Source: a virus. From it: DNA of 32,194 bases. The notes below the pieces were generated by a model. The model was not told the DNA's origin. It searched no databases and worked only from the letters and a program-made list of their open reading frames with translations. Positions 16,135 to 25,779 of the stretch are shown one piece after another (the stretch's first letter is position 1; each line of letters opens with the position of its first letter). The stretch covers positions 1 to 32,194 of the IMG/VR virus record IMGVR_UViG_3300025828_000094. The stretch is one strand, 5' to 3'. The position numbers and the translations under genes were made by a program.

Positions 16135-17754
16135 TTAGAATGATCCGCCTGTAACAGGGTTTCTCATAACGATCTTGAGAACCTTGGTTGGATCCTTCAC
16201 CCAGATAGCTGGCATGGTTTGAGTCATCATAACTCTGTAACCATTAAAGTTACCGGTAGAAGCAAATCCTTGGCTGCGACCCATGTAGTCCATAGTACCA
16301 TTCTGGTAGAACCACTTCAGTTGATTATCCCAAGAAAGCTTCAAGAGATAGATGTTGTCATTTCCTTCCTCAGTTACATCAAAGATGATGAAGCTGTAAG
16401 AGCTCAATGGACGTCCATCAATCAAAGGATTCTCAACGTCATTAGTGTGCAGGTTGTCAAACGCTGGGTTCAAGACAAACTTAACGTTAGCCAAGAATGG
16501 AATGGTGAAGCTTGTGTAAGCAAAACCAAAGTCAAGATCCATTCCAGAACCTGAAACAGCACCAATGTCAGAAGCATTCTGTACGAGACCAGAACCATAA
16601 ACCTCATCAGCGATAGCTTTGTTGATCAACTGCATACCACCGATACCTGTTTGAACAACAAGCTTTCTCTGGGGGTCTGGACCCTTGAATTCAACTTTAC
16701 CCTGGTAGAAGTTGTAAAGCTCAGACTTGAACATATCCAATGTGAACTGAGACTTGTTATAAACTCTCTTGAAAGAGTTGTCTAACTGAGACCAAAGACC
16801 AACAGACAGTCTGATATCATCTGGACCATCTTGCTTGATTCTACCGCCTTTACCCCACATCAGGTAAGTTTCGATGTCATTAGCAATCTTAGATAAGTGA
16901 GCCGCTTCGAGATTAGTGATAAAGGTTCTTGTCAAAGTACCATTATCAAAGGCGTCTCTAGCACCTGCCTTACCCATGTTTGCAACCAACTGCTCAATGC
17001 TTGAAACAGAAGGATTGTTAGGATCCTGGTTAAAGTTTCTCCAGATCTCGGTTACAGGTACAGTACCGTCAGCATTCAAACCACCCTTGATCATAAGATC
17101 AGCACGGCTAGAAATAGAATAGTGTACGTGTGCCTCAGCGCCTCCTACAAAGTTGTAGAACTCTCTGAATCCAGAACCGGTCTCAATGTCTGAGAACCTC
17201 TCACCATACTCACCACGTGCAGAACCTTTTCTGAAATACTTTGTGCCAGATACCAAGTACTTGCTAGCATCCAAAGTAGCAGAATTATCATTGTTCACAA
17301 GCTGAACGGTATAGATAAACCCGTCACCAGCTGGAAGAATGTCATCCGCAGTGATGTAAAGTTCAAGACCATTGTACTTGTCATAAGTGATGATATCACC
17401 ATGACCAAATGATCTCTTAGATAATTTGATCTTGAAAGTTGTACCGTCTCCACCGAGGTTGGTGCCACTTTCGATGTTTCCTACAGAGAAAGGAAGATCC
17501 TGTGCTACAGGAGTCTGCCACTTATACTCACCGCGAGCATTGTCTACAAGAATTGTATTCTTCCCACCGAAAGAAGCCATCTGATACAAAGGCATTTCTA
17601 CCTTCTGGGTCATAGCCCAAAGATCAACTGGTCCCATATCCATAGGCTCAGCAGAACCGAGCATCTGGGTAAGGTGATAAGAATCAACATGAGAACTAGC
17701 CTTATAGCTTGTATCTCTGAGGAAGATTCCGTTGTTTAAAACTGGAGTTGCCAT
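16135..17754 (-). CDS. Major capsid protein, HK97 fold (539 aa)
   Basis: A 539-residue protein in the canonical place: portal, scaffold, then this gene. It contains PMDMGPVDLWAMTQKVEMPL and QMASFGGKNTILVDNARGEY near the N-terminus, a long helix-rich middle (HLSKIANDIETYLMWGKGGR), and C-terminal beta strands (FIIFDVTEEGNDNIYLLKLS) with MGRSQGFASTGNFNGYRVMM. This resembles the crAss-like major capsid family and has about the right length. A strong terminator follows directly (16082-16113), suited to a highly expressed message. The leader holds an (AATC)4 run on the coding strand. The fold is family knowledge, not shown by sequence alone. Confidence 0.85.
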   Translation of the reverse strand: MATPVLNNGIFLRDTSYKASSHVDSYHLTQMLGSAEPMDMGPVDLWAMTQKVEMPLYQMASFGGKNTILVDNARGEYKWQTPVAQDLPFSVGNIESGTNLGGDGTTFKIKLSKRSFGHGDIITYDKYNGLELYITADDILPAGDGFIYTVQLVNNDNSATLDASKYLVSGTKYFRKGSARGEYGERFSDIETGSGFREFYNFVGGAEAHVHYSISSRADLMIKGGLNADGTVPVTEIWRNFNQDPNNPSVSSIEQLVANMGKAGARDAFDNGTLTRTFITNLEAAHLSKIANDIETYLMWGKGGRIKQDGPDDIRLSVGLWSQLDNSFKRVYNKSQFTLDMFKSELYNFYQGKVEFKGPDPQRKLVVQTGIGGMQLINKAIADEVYGSGLVQNASDIGAVSGSGMDLDFGFAYTSFTIPFLANVKFVLNPAFDNLHTNDVENPLIDGRPLSSYSFIIFDVTEEGNDNIYLLKLSWDNQLKWFYQNGTMDYMGRSQGFASTGNFNGYRVMMTQTMPAIWVKDPTKVLKIVMRNPVTGGSF

Positions 17755-17805
17755 AGTTTAATTAAAATTTAAGTTAACTGATTGATTGATTGATTAAATA
17801 AATTC

Positions 17806-19101
17806 TTACGCTCTTCTAAAAATGTTGTTAGGTCTCTTGATCTTTCTCTTAGATGTTCTTGCCCCTTCTTTGTCTCTCTGCTCTACACCTAAAGAACTAC
17901 CCCCGCTATTACTCTGCTCAGTCTTAAGTTTCCTTACGGTCTTTTCAACTGCAATCTGAGATCCCTTTTCCATAATCTTGCCTTTGTATCCATCTGGATC
18001 TGCCAATAACCACAGTGCTTCCGCAATTAACTCATGGTTAGGCTCAACAAATTGATACTTCTCAAGTAAGTGCCCAAGTAAGTTGGTATTTTTACCACTT
18101 ACAGATGGATAGTTAGGTTGTACTAAACCATTATATAACATAGCCTGCACTTTCCTATCCATCTTAATATCGTTAATGGTACCCTCTTTAAGAGTATTGT
18201 ACACATTTTCCATATACTGTTGAGATGCCTGCTCTTGTTGCTTTCTCTTAAGCTCCTGTTGCTGAAGCTTTTGTGCAACTACTTTCTCTTGCATCTTATC
18301 CAACTTAGGCTTAAACTTCATAGCCTGTTGCTCAAGCTTACCCAAGTCTTTCCAAACTTCAATCTCCTCTGCAATCTCTTCGGATGTACCGTAACCAGTT
18401 GCACTGAGATAGTCTACAATGATTCTTTCTTGATCTCTCTCATTCTTGACATCAAGAGATTTAGCTTCTTCTGTAGAAGCAAGAGTCTGGAATAAACCTT
18501 TAAGATCATTACCACCCTCAGCCACATATCTTGCAGCAATCTGTAATTCCTCAGGGAGACTTGCAAAAAACTGTTTAGGAGTCTCTTGTCTAACTTGATT
18601 AGCCCTTTCTTCAAGGTTTGCCTCAATAAGCTCTTCCCAGTCTTTGGCTGAATACTCATCCAAAGGCTTGTCATCATCAAAAGGAACAATCTTATCATCT
18701 TTGATAAGCTTGTTAAATACATCACTAATCCCCTCAATTTTCTTTCTACCTCTAGTTTGCTTAGTTTCTTCAACCTCCGTCTCCTCCTCATTATTATCCT
18801 CTTCAACTAAAGTATCAAGAAGTTCACCACCGTCTTCTTTCTTTTCAGCCTCAGGCTCTTTGGTTTCTTCAACCTCAGAAGTTTCTTCTACTTCTTCGTT
18901 TAGGTCAGTTGTATCATCAGCAGGTTCTGCAAATGACATATCTACCTTAGGACCTCCAGCTGTAAAAATATTAGGAGTAGACTTAGAACCTTCATTAGGT
19001 ACAGTCACACCCTCTGCGGTAGCTGCACCATCAAAGATCTCGTCTAAATCTATATTTACTGTTTCTACTGTACTGTCCATTGTCTTATTTGACTCACTCA
19101 T
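17806..19101 (-). CDS. Scaffold-like assembly protein, acidic with coiled coil (431 aa)
   Basis: Residues of about 40-140 are extremely acidic (runs such as DLNEEVEETSEVEETKEPEA and EEDNNEEETEVEETKQTRGR). A long coiled coil near 255-310 follows (MKFKPKLDKMQEKVVAQKLQ then QQQELKRKQQEQASQQYMEN), and the C-terminus is basic (RTSKRKIKRPNNIFRRA). This charge layout, with the place between portal and major capsid genes, is typical of phage scaffolding proteins, whose basic tail binds capsid protein. A TTTGTATATTAT element (19139-19150) and an AAAACCAACAAAA leader precede the ATG, so the scaffold-capsid pair probably has its own promoter. No protease motif is seen here. Confidence 0.75.
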   Translation of the reverse strand: MSESNKTMDSTVETVNIDLDEIFDGAATAEGVTVPNEGSKSTPNIFTAGGPKVDMSFAEPADDTTDLNEEVEETSEVEETKEPEAEKKEDGGELLDTLVEEDNNEEETEVEETKQTRGRKKIEGISDVFNKLIKDDKIVPFDDDKPLDEYSAKDWEELIEANLEERANQVRQETPKQFFASLPEELQIAARYVAEGGNDLKGLFQTLASTEEAKSLDVKNERDQERIIVDYLSATGYGTSEEIAEEIEVWKDLGKLEQQAMKFKPKLDKMQEKVVAQKLQQQELKRKQQEQASQQYMENVYNTLKEGTINDIKMDRKVQAMLYNGLVQPNYPSVSGKNTNLLGHLLEKYQFVEPNHELIAEALWLLADPDGYKGKIMEKGSQIAVEKTVRKLKTEQSNSGGSSLGVEQRDKEGARTSKRKIKRPNNIFRRA

Positions 19102-19138
19102 TTTTGTTGGTTTTATAGTTAATTACTTATCTATATAT

Positions 19139-19150
19139 ATAATATACAAA
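19139..19150 (-). promoter_or_regulatory. Late-promoter-like motif before the scaffold gene
   Basis: The minus strand reads TTTGTATATTAT, preceded by TATA so that TATATTTG matches the Bacteroidota -7 form TAnnTTTG. It is 38 nt from the scaffold ATG at 19101. It is one of six near-identical copies in minus-strand intergenic gaps. Confidence 0.55.
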
Positions 19151-19235
19151 TATATGTAGGAATAAACTTTAAATATTTTACGGCTGTTGCTAATTTCTTG
19201 CAGTATATAGCTAACGCTAAGAACAATTTTTCCTA

Positions 19236-21998
19236 TTAGTCCTTTTGTCTCTTATCTCTGTCAGACTGGACATCATATTTATTCTTATTCTCTCTGGCTA
19301 TCTGTAGATTTTTATCAGCAATATCTCTCTGCGTTGCCAGCTTCTCGCGCTCAATATTCATCTTCTCAGAATTCTGAGAGTTTCTGATTGCTGATTCTTG
19401 TCTCTTAAAGTCCATCTGCTCCCTATACTCAGCTCTCTGCCTCATGTTTTCCATCTGATCTTGGAAGTCAGATTGTAAATTCTGATTAATATCTTGACTA
19501 GCTCCGTAACCAGCAGATCTGATTTCAGCTACTGTAATATCTTTCTGCCTTTCCTTCTCATTTTCAGAAGCTTCAAACTGCAACTTCATCTGCTCTTCTT
19601 GCTGCCTAGCTGCAATCTGCTCTTGTTGCATCTGCTGTTGCTGCTGCATTTCCTGCTGCTTCATTGCAAGCTGCTTAGCCTCTGCATCCTTAAGAATATC
19701 AGAAACTTCTGCAATACTATCTGCTTTGATAATATTTCCAAGATCATAAATACTAGCTCCACTAGTATTGTTTGTAACAGCTAACTGCTTTAGCTGCTCT
19801 AAGATTGCTCTATGATTAGTCTTGGTAGTACAGAAAATATTAAAATCCCTGAGCAATAGATCTGTACCGTTAATAACAAAGTTTACCTTCTCTGCCTCAG
19901 AGGAGATGTAAGATAATCTTAAACTAGGATTTGAGCTATGATAAAACTGCGCAAGATCGGTGCGCATCTGGTGCACTCTTGGCATTAAATTATCAGAATG
20001 CTGTGTAAAATACGTTTCAGTTTGAGCATAAGATTGATTCAATGCTTGTACCACACCGGTAGCAGTTTCCTGTCCCATTGGCGCACCCAACCGCTGCGGA
20101 TTAATACCAATAGCATCAAAACATTGCTGTTTAAAATAGTTAGCCAACTGAATCCTAGACATCAATCTACCACTCTGCTCCATATTTAGAGTCTGGTAGT
20201 GATTAAAGTTTGTAGCATTCTCTGTGTTAGTAATAGATGTATCAAGAGGTAACATCTGAAAATCCTTCATTGCTACATATGCCTTAGCATAGTTGCCCTT
20301 ACCCCAGTCTTCACCCATTGAGTGTCTTGGTAAAGCATTCTGGTCAAACATAATAACAGTGCCAAGCTCATCTACTAAGATGTCAGCAATCTGATTATTG
20401 ACCATATTGTATCCAACCTGATATGCTTTCATCAGATCTACTAAAGAAGTGGATCTAGTGTTACGATCAGAGAATACTCTACCCTCTACAGGTAATTTAC
20501 AACCATACAAAGTCTCATTGCCTTTAAACTGGAATGGTATTCTTCCGGGCTTACTTCTATTAATCCCTAAATAAATAGGATTAATATTATCAGCTGTCAT
20601 GCTAGATCTCCAGAATGCAGGCAAGTTTGGACCAAGTTTAACACCACCCCAAACTTCATTGATCCAAAACCAATCTATATGCTCCCCTTCAAGTAGGTTC
20701 TCCTTAGTCTTATTCTTAAACAGAGTTGTATCATACACACCCTTCTCTGTGATCTTGAAGGTCTCATCAACAATCTCTTGGGTGATCTGCCCGTCTGACT
20801 CAATCTTAGTAAGATGCCCCACCTTTCTTTGGGTCTTCCAATAACATGTAGTCACACGCATAAGCTCACCTTCACCCCAAGCATTTACATCATCACCTTC
20901 GTTCAAAATGGCTGTAACAACATCTCCGCCTGAGGCCGGATCATTATACCAGTTACTTACAAACTGACGATATGCAAGACCTGGCATATTAGTATTCCAA
21001 GCATGCGATTTAGATGGATCATAATAAGAACCGTCGTTCTGATAACCATTGACTTGATACAACTCTGATTTAGCTGGATAGATCCTCTGTAAGGACTCCA
21101 ATTGATCTTTGGTCATCAGATATCCATACCTGTCAATAACGTCAGCAGGCGTCATTAAATCAATCTTACCAACAAAGTTTGAGTCAGAAATATATCTAAC
21201 ATCTGGAGACTTCTGATAGAAGGTCAGAACAGGATTCCATAACTCTACATCATAGTCATCCTCTAACATTCTAAAATGCCAGAACTCTCTATCGGTAATA
21301 AGCATATCTCTAAATGCTCTCTCCTCTAGCTCTTGCATTTTAAATCTCTCCTCATCTACGTTAGTCTGATGAGAAGCCCACTCTTCAACTAAAGATCTAT
21401 AATCCTTAGAAAAGAAATCTTCAATCTCTGGTAATGACTTAATATTTTCAGGAGACATCATTTGCTGTGCCTCTTCAGACTGTGGATTTAAACCCATCTC
21501 TAGCATTCTCCCAAGAAGCTTTGCCTCTGCATCTGCAAGCAAGTTCTCTTCTACTTGAGCTCTCTTTGCTTCCAGCATTTCATTATAAGACAAATCATCT
21601 ACGGCCCTAAATTGGACCTTAGAGTATCTTTTAGAAAACTCACCAGATAGTACATTGATTACGTTTGGAATGATTGGATAAAACTTGAGCTCCAATGCTG
21701 ATTCATCCTCCTTGGTAAGGACATCCATTAAGTCCTTATGTTCATTGTCTTCTTCTACAATGTAGTCGGTTTTATCAATAATACCCTTGGCAAGTTTGTA
21801 ATTCTTAAGTAACCGGCGAGCGTTTAATCTTAAAAATTCAAGACCTTGGAGTTCCAGCCAGTCCATATTCCAAGCTCTCCAATCATCATCTTTCTTTTTA
21901 GATGGCAAGAACTGAACCGGTTGAGTAAGACTAGAGGAGGTTGAGTAAGACTCACCTTTTGCTCCACTCTTAAGCTGCATTGCATTTAATACTCTCAT
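19236..21998 (-). CDS. Portal protein (920 aa)
   Basis: A 920-residue protein directly after TerL. The N-terminal part contains WRAWNMDWLELQGLEFLRLN then ARRLLKNYKLAKGIIDKTDY, and PIIPNVINVLSGEFSKRYSK. The middle is the portal wing/stem region (NTRSTSLVDLMKAYQVGYNM, DILVDELGTVIMFD, and QRLGAPMGQETATGVVQALN). The last 170 residues are a Gln/Met/Glu-rich coiled coil (KDAEAKQLAMKQQEMQQQQQ ...), as in crAss-like portals, where a long C-terminal barrel extends into the capsid. The portal dodecamer forms the DNA channel and docks TerL. Its start is 7 nt after the TerL stop. No frameshift is seen. Confidence 0.85.
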   Translation of the reverse strand: MRVLNAMQLKSGAKGESYSTSSSLTQPVQFLPSKKKDDDWRAWNMDWLELQGLEFLRLNARRLLKNYKLAKGIIDKTDYIVEEDNEHKDLMDVLTKEDESALELKFYPIIPNVINVLSGEFSKRYSKVQFRAVDDLSYNEMLEAKRAQVEENLLADAEAKLLGRMLEMGLNPQSEEAQQMMSPENIKSLPEIEDFFSKDYRSLVEEWASHQTNVDEERFKMQELEERAFRDMLITDREFWHFRMLEDDYDVELWNPVLTFYQKSPDVRYISDSNFVGKIDLMTPADVIDRYGYLMTKDQLESLQRIYPAKSELYQVNGYQNDGSYYDPSKSHAWNTNMPGLAYRQFVSNWYNDPASGGDVVTAILNEGDDVNAWGEGELMRVTTCYWKTQRKVGHLTKIESDGQITQEIVDETFKITEKGVYDTTLFKNKTKENLLEGEHIDWFWINEVWGGVKLGPNLPAFWRSSMTADNINPIYLGINRSKPGRIPFQFKGNETLYGCKLPVEGRVFSDRNTRSTSLVDLMKAYQVGYNMVNNQIADILVDELGTVIMFDQNALPRHSMGEDWGKGNYAKAYVAMKDFQMLPLDTSITNTENATNFNHYQTLNMEQSGRLMSRIQLANYFKQQCFDAIGINPQRLGAPMGQETATGVVQALNQSYAQTETYFTQHSDNLMPRVHQMRTDLAQFYHSSNPSLRLSYISSEAEKVNFVINGTDLLLRDFNIFCTTKTNHRAILEQLKQLAVTNNTSGASIYDLGNIIKADSIAEVSDILKDAEAKQLAMKQQEMQQQQQMQQEQIAARQQEEQMKLQFEASENEKERQKDITVAEIRSAGYGASQDINQNLQSDFQDQMENMRQRAEYREQMDFKRQESAIRNSQNSEKMNIEREKLATQRDIADKNLQIARENKNKYDVQSDRDKRQKD

Positions 21999-22005
21999 AT
22001 GGCTA

Positions 22006-24192
22006 TTAGCTCAAATTTTTAAAACCGGATCTCTTTCTGGTTGACCCCATCATGCCTTTCTTACGCCCAATATTACTAAAAGGGCTATACCTTAATTTAA
22101 ACAAATTCTGTGAATTATCCAAAGATGAGTTACCGTCTGACTCCCTTCTTTTATTATATCCTCTGTTAGATTGTTGCACTTTTGCAAACGCTATTAAAGC
22201 ACCAAAAGAAACCAATCTATCTACGTTAAGACCAGGGTAATAGGCAAGCATTTCTTTGATCAACATTGGGTCAGGTATTCTCTCAACACCTAACGTCTGA
22301 GATATCATCTCCCCATTCTCATCAAGCTCCTCATCAATCTGTTCTCTGAGGTACTCAATTGCATAAGATATCAGATGGTTCTTAAATAATGTGCCAGTAT
22401 TCTTCCAGCCGTATTCTTGGTAAACAGTTCTATTAGAACCGAGATCTTTAAGAAACAAAATCTGTTGTTTAGGAACTAAGTATTTCTGTTTCTTTTTGGC
22501 TATCATATGCTGGATAAATAGAGATATATTATTTTCCACCACAGTCCAGGCATTATACCACTCAATTATTTTCTCTAACTGCTCGTGTGTTTTATTAATA
22601 TCATCATATCTACCACACCAAGCTGCAACAATCTTATCTCTTTCAATAAAGTGTTCTAGTCCATCTGCTGTTTCACGGGTAACCTCTACAGGATTCTTGT
22701 ATACAAATATGCTACACAATGAATCTGATGTAGTTGTTTTACCTTCTGACACAGGGTCAATAGATGCATAGTATGCACCGAACTCTGGATTCTTAACAGG
22801 TCTTTCCCAGACAACTAAGACTCCTGACTTATCCGCCTGCTTCTTATCTACAGGAAACTGAGTAATAGGTAGCTTAGAAGATCTTTTTGCAGCTATACCT
22901 TTCTCATCTCTCTCCAATTCAATGTGCTCAAAAGAATATTCTTTCTCTTCTATTCTTTTAAGCTGTTTAGATAATATACCCTGAGGAAAGATAGACTCCT
23001 TCCTATAGGCAAATCCCTCTGCAATGTTAGTAGGCTTCTGAGAAATACGTAACTGATATTGCTCTGGATTTAGTTCTGCCTTCCACTTTTCCCTTTCACG
23101 ATGTATGGCTTCTAAAGCTTCTTCTATCTTAGAGTTACCATATTCATCAATATATGGTGGCATAGACCATTGCTCTGGAATAAATAAACCAGACAAACCA
23201 ATAGTTCCATCTTTATCTAAAAGGTTACTCTCAACTGCATAGATGTCATTAATTGTAGGATTCATGATCATCTCTTTTAAAGGCTCACACTGATCCAAGT
23301 CACCCACAGATCCTGCAGCTATAAACATACCTGTAGTCAGCATACCTGAAGACATCGCAGGTCTTAGATATTCATAGGTATCCATCATCTTGGGTGCAAT
23401 ACCAGCTTCTTCATGGAAAAAGTAAGTAGTAGGTCCACCTACACCTGTTGTTGCATTCTTTTCAAAAGATGCACCCTGGATCTTAGACTTTAAACCTTTT
23501 GTAGTCTTTCTATTACCTACTCTAACCTCAATCTGCTGCTGCCATAGTAACACCTTCTCAGGGTTGCTAGGTCTATACCAAGCGGTATGCTCGTTTAGAA
23601 AGTCTTTGTATTCATCTAAAAACTTCCATGAACCCTTGTCATTAATGTAATCCTTTAGACTAGCACCAATTTTACAAACCGTTCCTTCTTCAAACCAGTA
23701 GGTATTAATAATCTTACCCATATGAAAGTAAGAAGATGCAATCTGACGTTTCTTAAATATCGCTGAGTGCTTATTATTTAGTTCTGCCAAGAGTTCATAC
23801 AAAGCCATATGATACTGAGCATCCCGCACTTTAGCAAATCCATACTTCTTTTCCTCTTTATCAAAGATTGGTAAGAAGTTAAGCCACATGTAATAGTCCC
23901 TAGTAAGATACCAAGTCTTGGTACCTGACTTATATATCACACCAGAACGACACTTATTCTTTTGGTCATTCCAGTAGTGTATAAAATCTTTAGACCTTAA
24001 AGGTTTGTCGCAGTAGAATCCTTTTTCATTAAAGATCCTGGCCTGCTCATTAAATAAAAAAGATGTTTCATCAAACTCATACAACCCAGGCTCTTTGAAT
24101 ATCCCTTTTATAAAATCAGCAAAGTCCTCATCAGTTACAAACGAGGACTCTGACCATACACCATTTTCATATGTAGGGACTAATCTGCTCAT
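22006..24192 (-). CDS. terL: Terminase large subunit (728 aa)
   Basis: An ATPase-nuclease motor that packages DNA. The N-terminal ATPase part has KKRQIASSYFHMGKI (R149 to K160) at the Walker A position, without the classical GKT/S ending, and a Walker B-like TTYFFHEEAG (E261, E262). The C-terminal nuclease part has YYASIDPVSEGK (D479), WTVVENN (E553) and LNVDRLVSFGALIAFA (D658), the three acidic metal ligands of the RNase H-like fold. The C-terminal tail is basic (KKGMMGSTRKRSGF). The ATG overlaps the stop of the upstream 81-aa gene by 4 nt, and the portal follows after 7 nt. Length and context match crAss-like large terminases. Confidence 0.9.
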   Translation of the reverse strand: MSRLVPTYENGVWSESSFVTDEDFADFIKGIFKEPGLYEFDETSFLFNEQARIFNEKGFYCDKPLRSKDFIHYWNDQKNKCRSGVIYKSGTKTWYLTRDYYMWLNFLPIFDKEEKKYGFAKVRDAQYHMALYELLAELNNKHSAIFKKRQIASSYFHMGKIINTYWFEEGTVCKIGASLKDYINDKGSWKFLDEYKDFLNEHTAWYRPSNPEKVLLWQQQIEVRVGNRKTTKGLKSKIQGASFEKNATTGVGGPTTYFFHEEAGIAPKMMDTYEYLRPAMSSGMLTTGMFIAAGSVGDLDQCEPLKEMIMNPTINDIYAVESNLLDKDGTIGLSGLFIPEQWSMPPYIDEYGNSKIEEALEAIHREREKWKAELNPEQYQLRISQKPTNIAEGFAYRKESIFPQGILSKQLKRIEEKEYSFEHIELERDEKGIAAKRSSKLPITQFPVDKKQADKSGVLVVWERPVKNPEFGAYYASIDPVSEGKTTTSDSLCSIFVYKNPVEVTRETADGLEHFIERDKIVAAWCGRYDDINKTHEQLEKIIEWYNAWTVVENNISLFIQHMIAKKKQKYLVPKQQILFLKDLGSNRTVYQEYGWKNTGTLFKNHLISYAIEYLREQIDEELDENGEMISQTLGVERIPDPMLIKEMLAYYPGLNVDRLVSFGALIAFAKVQQSNRGYNKRRESDGNSSLDNSQNLFKLRYSPFSNIGRKKGMMGSTRKRSGFKNLS

Positions 24193-24434
24193 TCAAATGG
24201 AGGACCTTCAATTTCTTCTTGAAAATCAAAGTAATTGTCAATTGTTATCAGCCTTTCATTTGCTGAAATAAAAAGGTCTAGAGCTTTCTCTGCATCTTCA
24301 AAAAAATCATCTGCTGTATGATCTCCAATTCCAACAGCTTTATTCTCTAAGAGATCTAAAGCCATTAAAGCTTTTTCTTTATCTGCAAGAGCCTTAGCAT
24401 ATAAGGCATTCATTACACGTGATTTACCATTCAT
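24189..24434 (-). CDS. Small helical protein upstream of terL (81 aa)
   Basis: An 81-residue helical, acidic protein (KALADKEKALMALDLLENKA, then FFEDAEKALDLFISANERLI). It is translationally coupled to terL by a 4-nt ATGA overlap and preceded by a TTAAACTTTAA leader. Small helical proteins immediately upstream of TerL are sometimes small terminase subunits or packaging helpers. This one lacks an obvious DNA-binding helix-turn-helix, so that role is speculative, and the 172-aa protein upstream is an alternative candidate. Family not recognised. Confidence 0.6.
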   Translation of the reverse strand: MNGKSRVMNALYAKALADKEKALMALDLLENKAVGIGDHTADDFFEDAEKALDLFISANERLITIDNYFDFQEEIEGPPFE

Positions 24435-24450
24435 GATTTAAAGTTTAAAA

Positions 24451-24969
24451 TTACATTTGGTCATACGCTAGTCCCTGACCTCCTCTTACAGAAGTCTGTT
24501 GTTCATCCTGTAAATCTTTATACGCACCCTTAAATGATTGACGAATAGAATCAAAATCCTTAGCAACCGCCCGGATTTGTCCAATATTACCGTCTCTCCC
24601 GTCCGTTATTGGAGTATTGGCCATGTATGTAGCCATGTTGTCTAAAGCCTTCTTGATACCCAGGTATGCTCTGTGTGTAGGGGTTTGATACATTTCCTCA
24701 CAGCGCTTTAAAGCTGCTCTAATCTTCTCGTCTTCTACGGATTCTTCTAGCCCCACCTCTTCAATTATGATTTCTTCTTTATCCTCCTCCGGTAAATGGA
24801 AGAATGGATTATAATCTGGGTTTGGGCAGGTCATGTAAAACAAATACTTGTATATCTGCATGTATGATTCTGGATAAGCGGACATAAGCACCTTTAGAAA
24901 CTCCAAAGCATAACAATGCTCCGATGGAATTATCTCATTATTCTGTATGTCAAAGAGTTTAATGATCAT
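24451..24969 (-). CDS. Conserved packaging-module protein (172 aa)
   Basis: The sequence has the pattern MIIKLFDIQNNEIIPSEHCY, YLFYMTCPNPDYNPFFHLPE, then an acidic stretch, a helix RAALKRCEEMYQTPTHRAY and the ending ITDGRDGNIGQIRAVAKDFD, IRQSFKGAYKDLQDEQ, RGGQGLAYDQM. I recall this family as strongly conserved next to terminase genes in Bacteroidota and some marine phages. Its place between a nuclease and terL makes it a candidate small terminase or packaging regulator, but no wHTH is obvious. Its start overlaps the end of the nuclease gene by 11 nt. Confidence 0.65.
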   Translation of the reverse strand: MIIKLFDIQNNEIIPSEHCYALEFLKVLMSAYPESYMQIYKYLFYMTCPNPDYNPFFHLPEEDKEEIIIEEVGLEESVEDEKIRAALKRCEEMYQTPTHRAYLGIKKALDNMATYMANTPITDGRDGNIGQIRAVAKDFDSIRQSFKGAYKDLQDEQQTSVRGGQGLAYDQM

Positions 24970-25777
24970 TTTTCTGCTCCCACCATTTAATTAAGGACTT
25001 AACTTCGCTCTTTAAGTAAGGTACATCGTACATAATCACTTCTTCTAACACAGGCTCCCCATTAATATGCTCATTGATAGGATATCCATTCTTATCTGTA
25101 CCTAACTGCTTAAACTTTACATGTTGTAAGGTTAACTTCCCAGGTTTAAGTTTAGGATTATGCTTCAATATAATATACATATAAATGGACATCTGTAAAG
25201 AATAGTGATTGAAATTACAATCATCCAAATGATTTACAGGATTGTACATTTTTGCAGAGATTCCTTCCCAATTTTTAAATCCTTCTTTCTTGATCTCCTT
25301 ATTAGTCTTGTAATCTGTAATATTTACCCTACCATTTACAACTTCTACAAGATCCGCTTGCCCACAAAGACTTGAAGACTTCAGATAAACAAAATGTTCT
25401 GGATAAACCCCAGCGTCAATCTTTTGAACTGGTGCAATCTTTGCACCACTTGCCTCATCAAACAATGGTCTAACAATAGGAACCTCAACACCTTCTCTCT
25501 GAATGGTTTCAAAGTTTAGTAAGTCGCTCTCTCTTTGATTATGATAGAAGTTACCAAGAGTTATAGCTCTTTTGGACTCATTATCCCAGGCCGTTAAGAT
25601 TTCTTTCTCAGTCATCCCGTACCACTTGGACTTTTTATTCTTTGCTGATTTTTTAGCTTGGGCTTTTGCGTCAAACTTTGGTTTGAACATTCCAATAAAT
25701 GAAGTGACGCTAGTCCACTTGATATCCTCTTCTATGCTTTCGTAAAGGTGCCCCTCTTCTTTAAAAATTAAACTCAT
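24959..25777 (-). CDS. PD-(D/E)XK family nuclease (272 aa)
   Basis: Motifs of the RecB/Cas4-like PD-(D/E)XK fold appear in order: LGNFYHNQRESD (H79) in the N-terminal half, then SSSLCGQADLVEV (D142) and VNITDYKTNKEI (D155-x-K157). The D...D-x-K-T core is the metal-dependent catalytic centre, so it should cut DNA. Such nucleases are a conserved neighbour of the terminase block in crAss-like phages and may process packaging intermediates, recombination ends or host DNA. The N-terminal LYESIEEDIKWTSVTSFI segment matches the family's usual entry. It starts 2 nt after the small 52-aa gene and overlaps the next gene by 11 nt. Cas4-type iron-sulphur Cys residues are not evident. Confidence 0.8.
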   Translation of the reverse strand: MSLIFKEEGHLYESIEEDIKWTSVTSFIGMFKPKFDAKAQAKKSAKNKKSKWYGMTEKEILTAWDNESKRAITLGNFYHNQRESDLLNFETIQREGVEVPIVRPLFDEASGAKIAPVQKIDAGVYPEHFVYLKSSSLCGQADLVEVVNGRVNITDYKTNKEIKKEGFKNWEGISAKMYNPVNHLDDCNFNHYSLQMSIYMYIILKHNPKLKPGKLTLQHVKFKQLGTDKNGYPINEHINGEPVLEEVIMYDVPYLKSEVKSLIKWWEQKNDH

Positions 25778-25779
25778 GT

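Noticed and set aside
18644-19159. 171-codon Ser-rich plus-strand ORF opposite the scaffold gene
   Set aside because: An antisense mirror of the Glu-rich acidic region, where GAA/GAG reads as Ser, Phe or Leu; no leader or promoter context.
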